In this document: in pieces, positions 12,626-13,361 of the stretch
Numbering within the stretch: position 1 is the first letter of the stretch
Layout: the number at the start of each line of letters is the position of its first letter
Source: Reyranella sp.
GTDB lineage: Bacteria; Pseudomonadota; Alphaproteobacteria; Reyranellales; Reyranellaceae
Reading direction: 5' to 3'
DNA length: 13,361 nt
Assembly (NCBI GenBank): GCA_030681635.1
Contig: JAUXRT010000398.1
Location: forward strand, 1-13,361
Position numbers and translations under genes: made by a program
The notes under the pieces: generated by a model
The model's database searches: none
Told to the model about the DNA's origin: nothing
What the model saw: the letters and a program-made list of their open reading frames with translations, nothing else

Positions 12626-13361
12626 CTACGACGCGGCCGCCAGCTTGTCCTCGGTCCTGAGGTCGAAGTCGCTGGCGTCGTGGCGTTCCCTGAGCTGGCT
12701 CTTGGGATCGCCCTGCATCCGGTTGACGATGCGGCCGCGCTTGACGGCCGGACGCGCGCCGATGGCGTCGGCCCAGCGCTGGACGTGCTTGTACTCCTGC
12801 ACCGACAGGAACTCCCCAGCGCCGTAGAGCAGACCCTTCGCCAACCCGCCGTACCAGGGCCAGACCGCGATATCGGCGATGGTGTAGTCGGCGCCGGCGA
12901 GATACGGGCTCTCGGCCAGCCGCCGGTCGAGGACATCGAGCTGGCGCTTGGTCTCCATCGCGAAGCGGTCGATGGCATATTCGATCTTGGTCGGCGCATA
13001 GGCATAGAAGTGGCCGAAGCCGCCGCCGAGGTAGGGCGCGCTGCCCATCTGCCAGAACAGCCAGCTGAGGCATTCCGCGCGGGCGGCGCCTTCCTTGGGC
13101 AGGAACGCGCCGAATTTTTCCGCGAGATAGAGCAGCATGGCGCCCGATTCGAAGATCCGGATGGGCTTGGGGCCGCTGCAGTCCAGCAGGGCCGGGATCT
13201 TGGAATTGGGATTGACCGCAACGAAGCCGCTGCCGAACTGCTCGCCCTCGCCGATTTTTATCAGCCAGGCATCGTACTCGGCGCCCTTGTGGCCGAGCGC
13301 CAGCAACTCCTCGAACATGATGGTGATCTTCTGGCCGTTCGGCGTGCCCAGCGAATAGAGC
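12626..13361 (-). CDS. yghU: YghU-type glutathione S-transferase, 5' end outside window
   Basis: The frame runs from the right edge to a TAG at 12626-12628, giving about 244 residues; the start lies beyond the window. The first residues visible, LYSLGTPNGQKITIMFEELL, are the thioredoxin-fold start of the YghU/YfcG class, which reduces disulfides with glutathione. NPNSKIPALLD and IRIFESGAMLLYLAEKFG form the glutathione site. LGGGFGHFYAYAPTKIEYAI, DYTIADIAVWPW and KHVQRWADAIGARPAVKRG in the helical domain match YghU closely. The ERHDASDF motif near the C-terminus is also typical. Catalytic Thr and Asn of SLGTPNG replace the Cys of other classes. The gene is convergent with ridA, the stops being 11 bases apart. 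Family assignment is very sure. Confidence 0.93.
   Translation of the reverse strand, partial: LYSLGTPNGQKITIMFEELLALGHKGAEYDAWLIKIGEGEQFGSGFVAVNPNSKIPALLDCSGPKPIRIFESGAMLLYLAEKFGAFLPKEGAARAECLSWLFWQMGSAPYLGGGFGHFYAYAPTKIEYAIDRFAMETKRQLDVLDRRLAESPYLAGADYTIADIAVWPWYGGLAKGLLYGAGEFLSVQEYKHVQRWADAIGARPAVKRGRIVNRMQGDPKSQLRERHDASDFDLRTEDKLAAAS

Overview
The window is GC-rich chromosomal DNA from a bacterium, most likely an alphaproteobacterium of the Rhizobiales/Rhodospirillales type. I infer this from the gene content (an orphan Bug/TTT-type solute receptor, a Rieske oxygenase, MepM-like and M48 peptidases, small lipoproteins), strong GGAGG ribosome sites and frequent GTG/TTG starts. No rRNA, tRNA, CRISPR array or transposase was seen, so the lineage is an inference.

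Left part (1-5453), accessory in character. The window opens with the 5' end of an SRPBCC/START-like gene (minus strand). A gene-poor stretch with short direct repeats and a likely terminator follows, then a PIN-toxin/antitoxin pair (minus). Next is a clearly lower-GC block, about 1350-3500. It holds a bacterial homologue of cytosolic 5'-nucleotidase I with all HAD motifs, facing an unrecognised 217-residue protein across a hairpin. An M48 zinc-protease lipoprotein (minus) then stands head-to-head with an EVE-like/HNH endonuclease, a probable modification-dependent (type IV-like) restriction enzyme. Taken together this looks like a small defence or stress island.

Middle part (5446-9518), metabolic and envelope genes separated by a repeat family. 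The genes are a small two-helix membrane protein, a Tat-exported TTT substrate-binding protein, a lipoprotein of unknown role, a Rieske ring-hydroxylating oxygenase alpha subunit and a YbhB/PEBP protein. Three copies of a modular palindromic repeat lie at the 3' ends of the three minus-strand genes (TTT receptor, Rieske, PEBP), always in the same orientation. They share a constant arm but carry exchangeable hairpin cores. In two cases the stop codon of the gene lies inside a repeat hairpin.

Right part (9614-13361), housekeeping-like. A MepM-type M23 peptidase is divergent from an FAD-dependent oxidoreductase, which is followed at 32 bp by a RidA-family gene. An amine-oxidising flavoenzyme followed by an imine deaminase makes chemical sense, but ridA carries one in-frame amber codon (12450-12452) at a position where the family usually has Tyr, with intact coding sequence on both sides. 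The window ends in a YghU-type glutathione transferase that runs off the right edge.

The observations most worth following up are the modular hairpin repeats and their use as gene ends, the amber codon in ridA, the EVE-HNH nuclease, and the low-GC nucleotidase/unknown gene pair.
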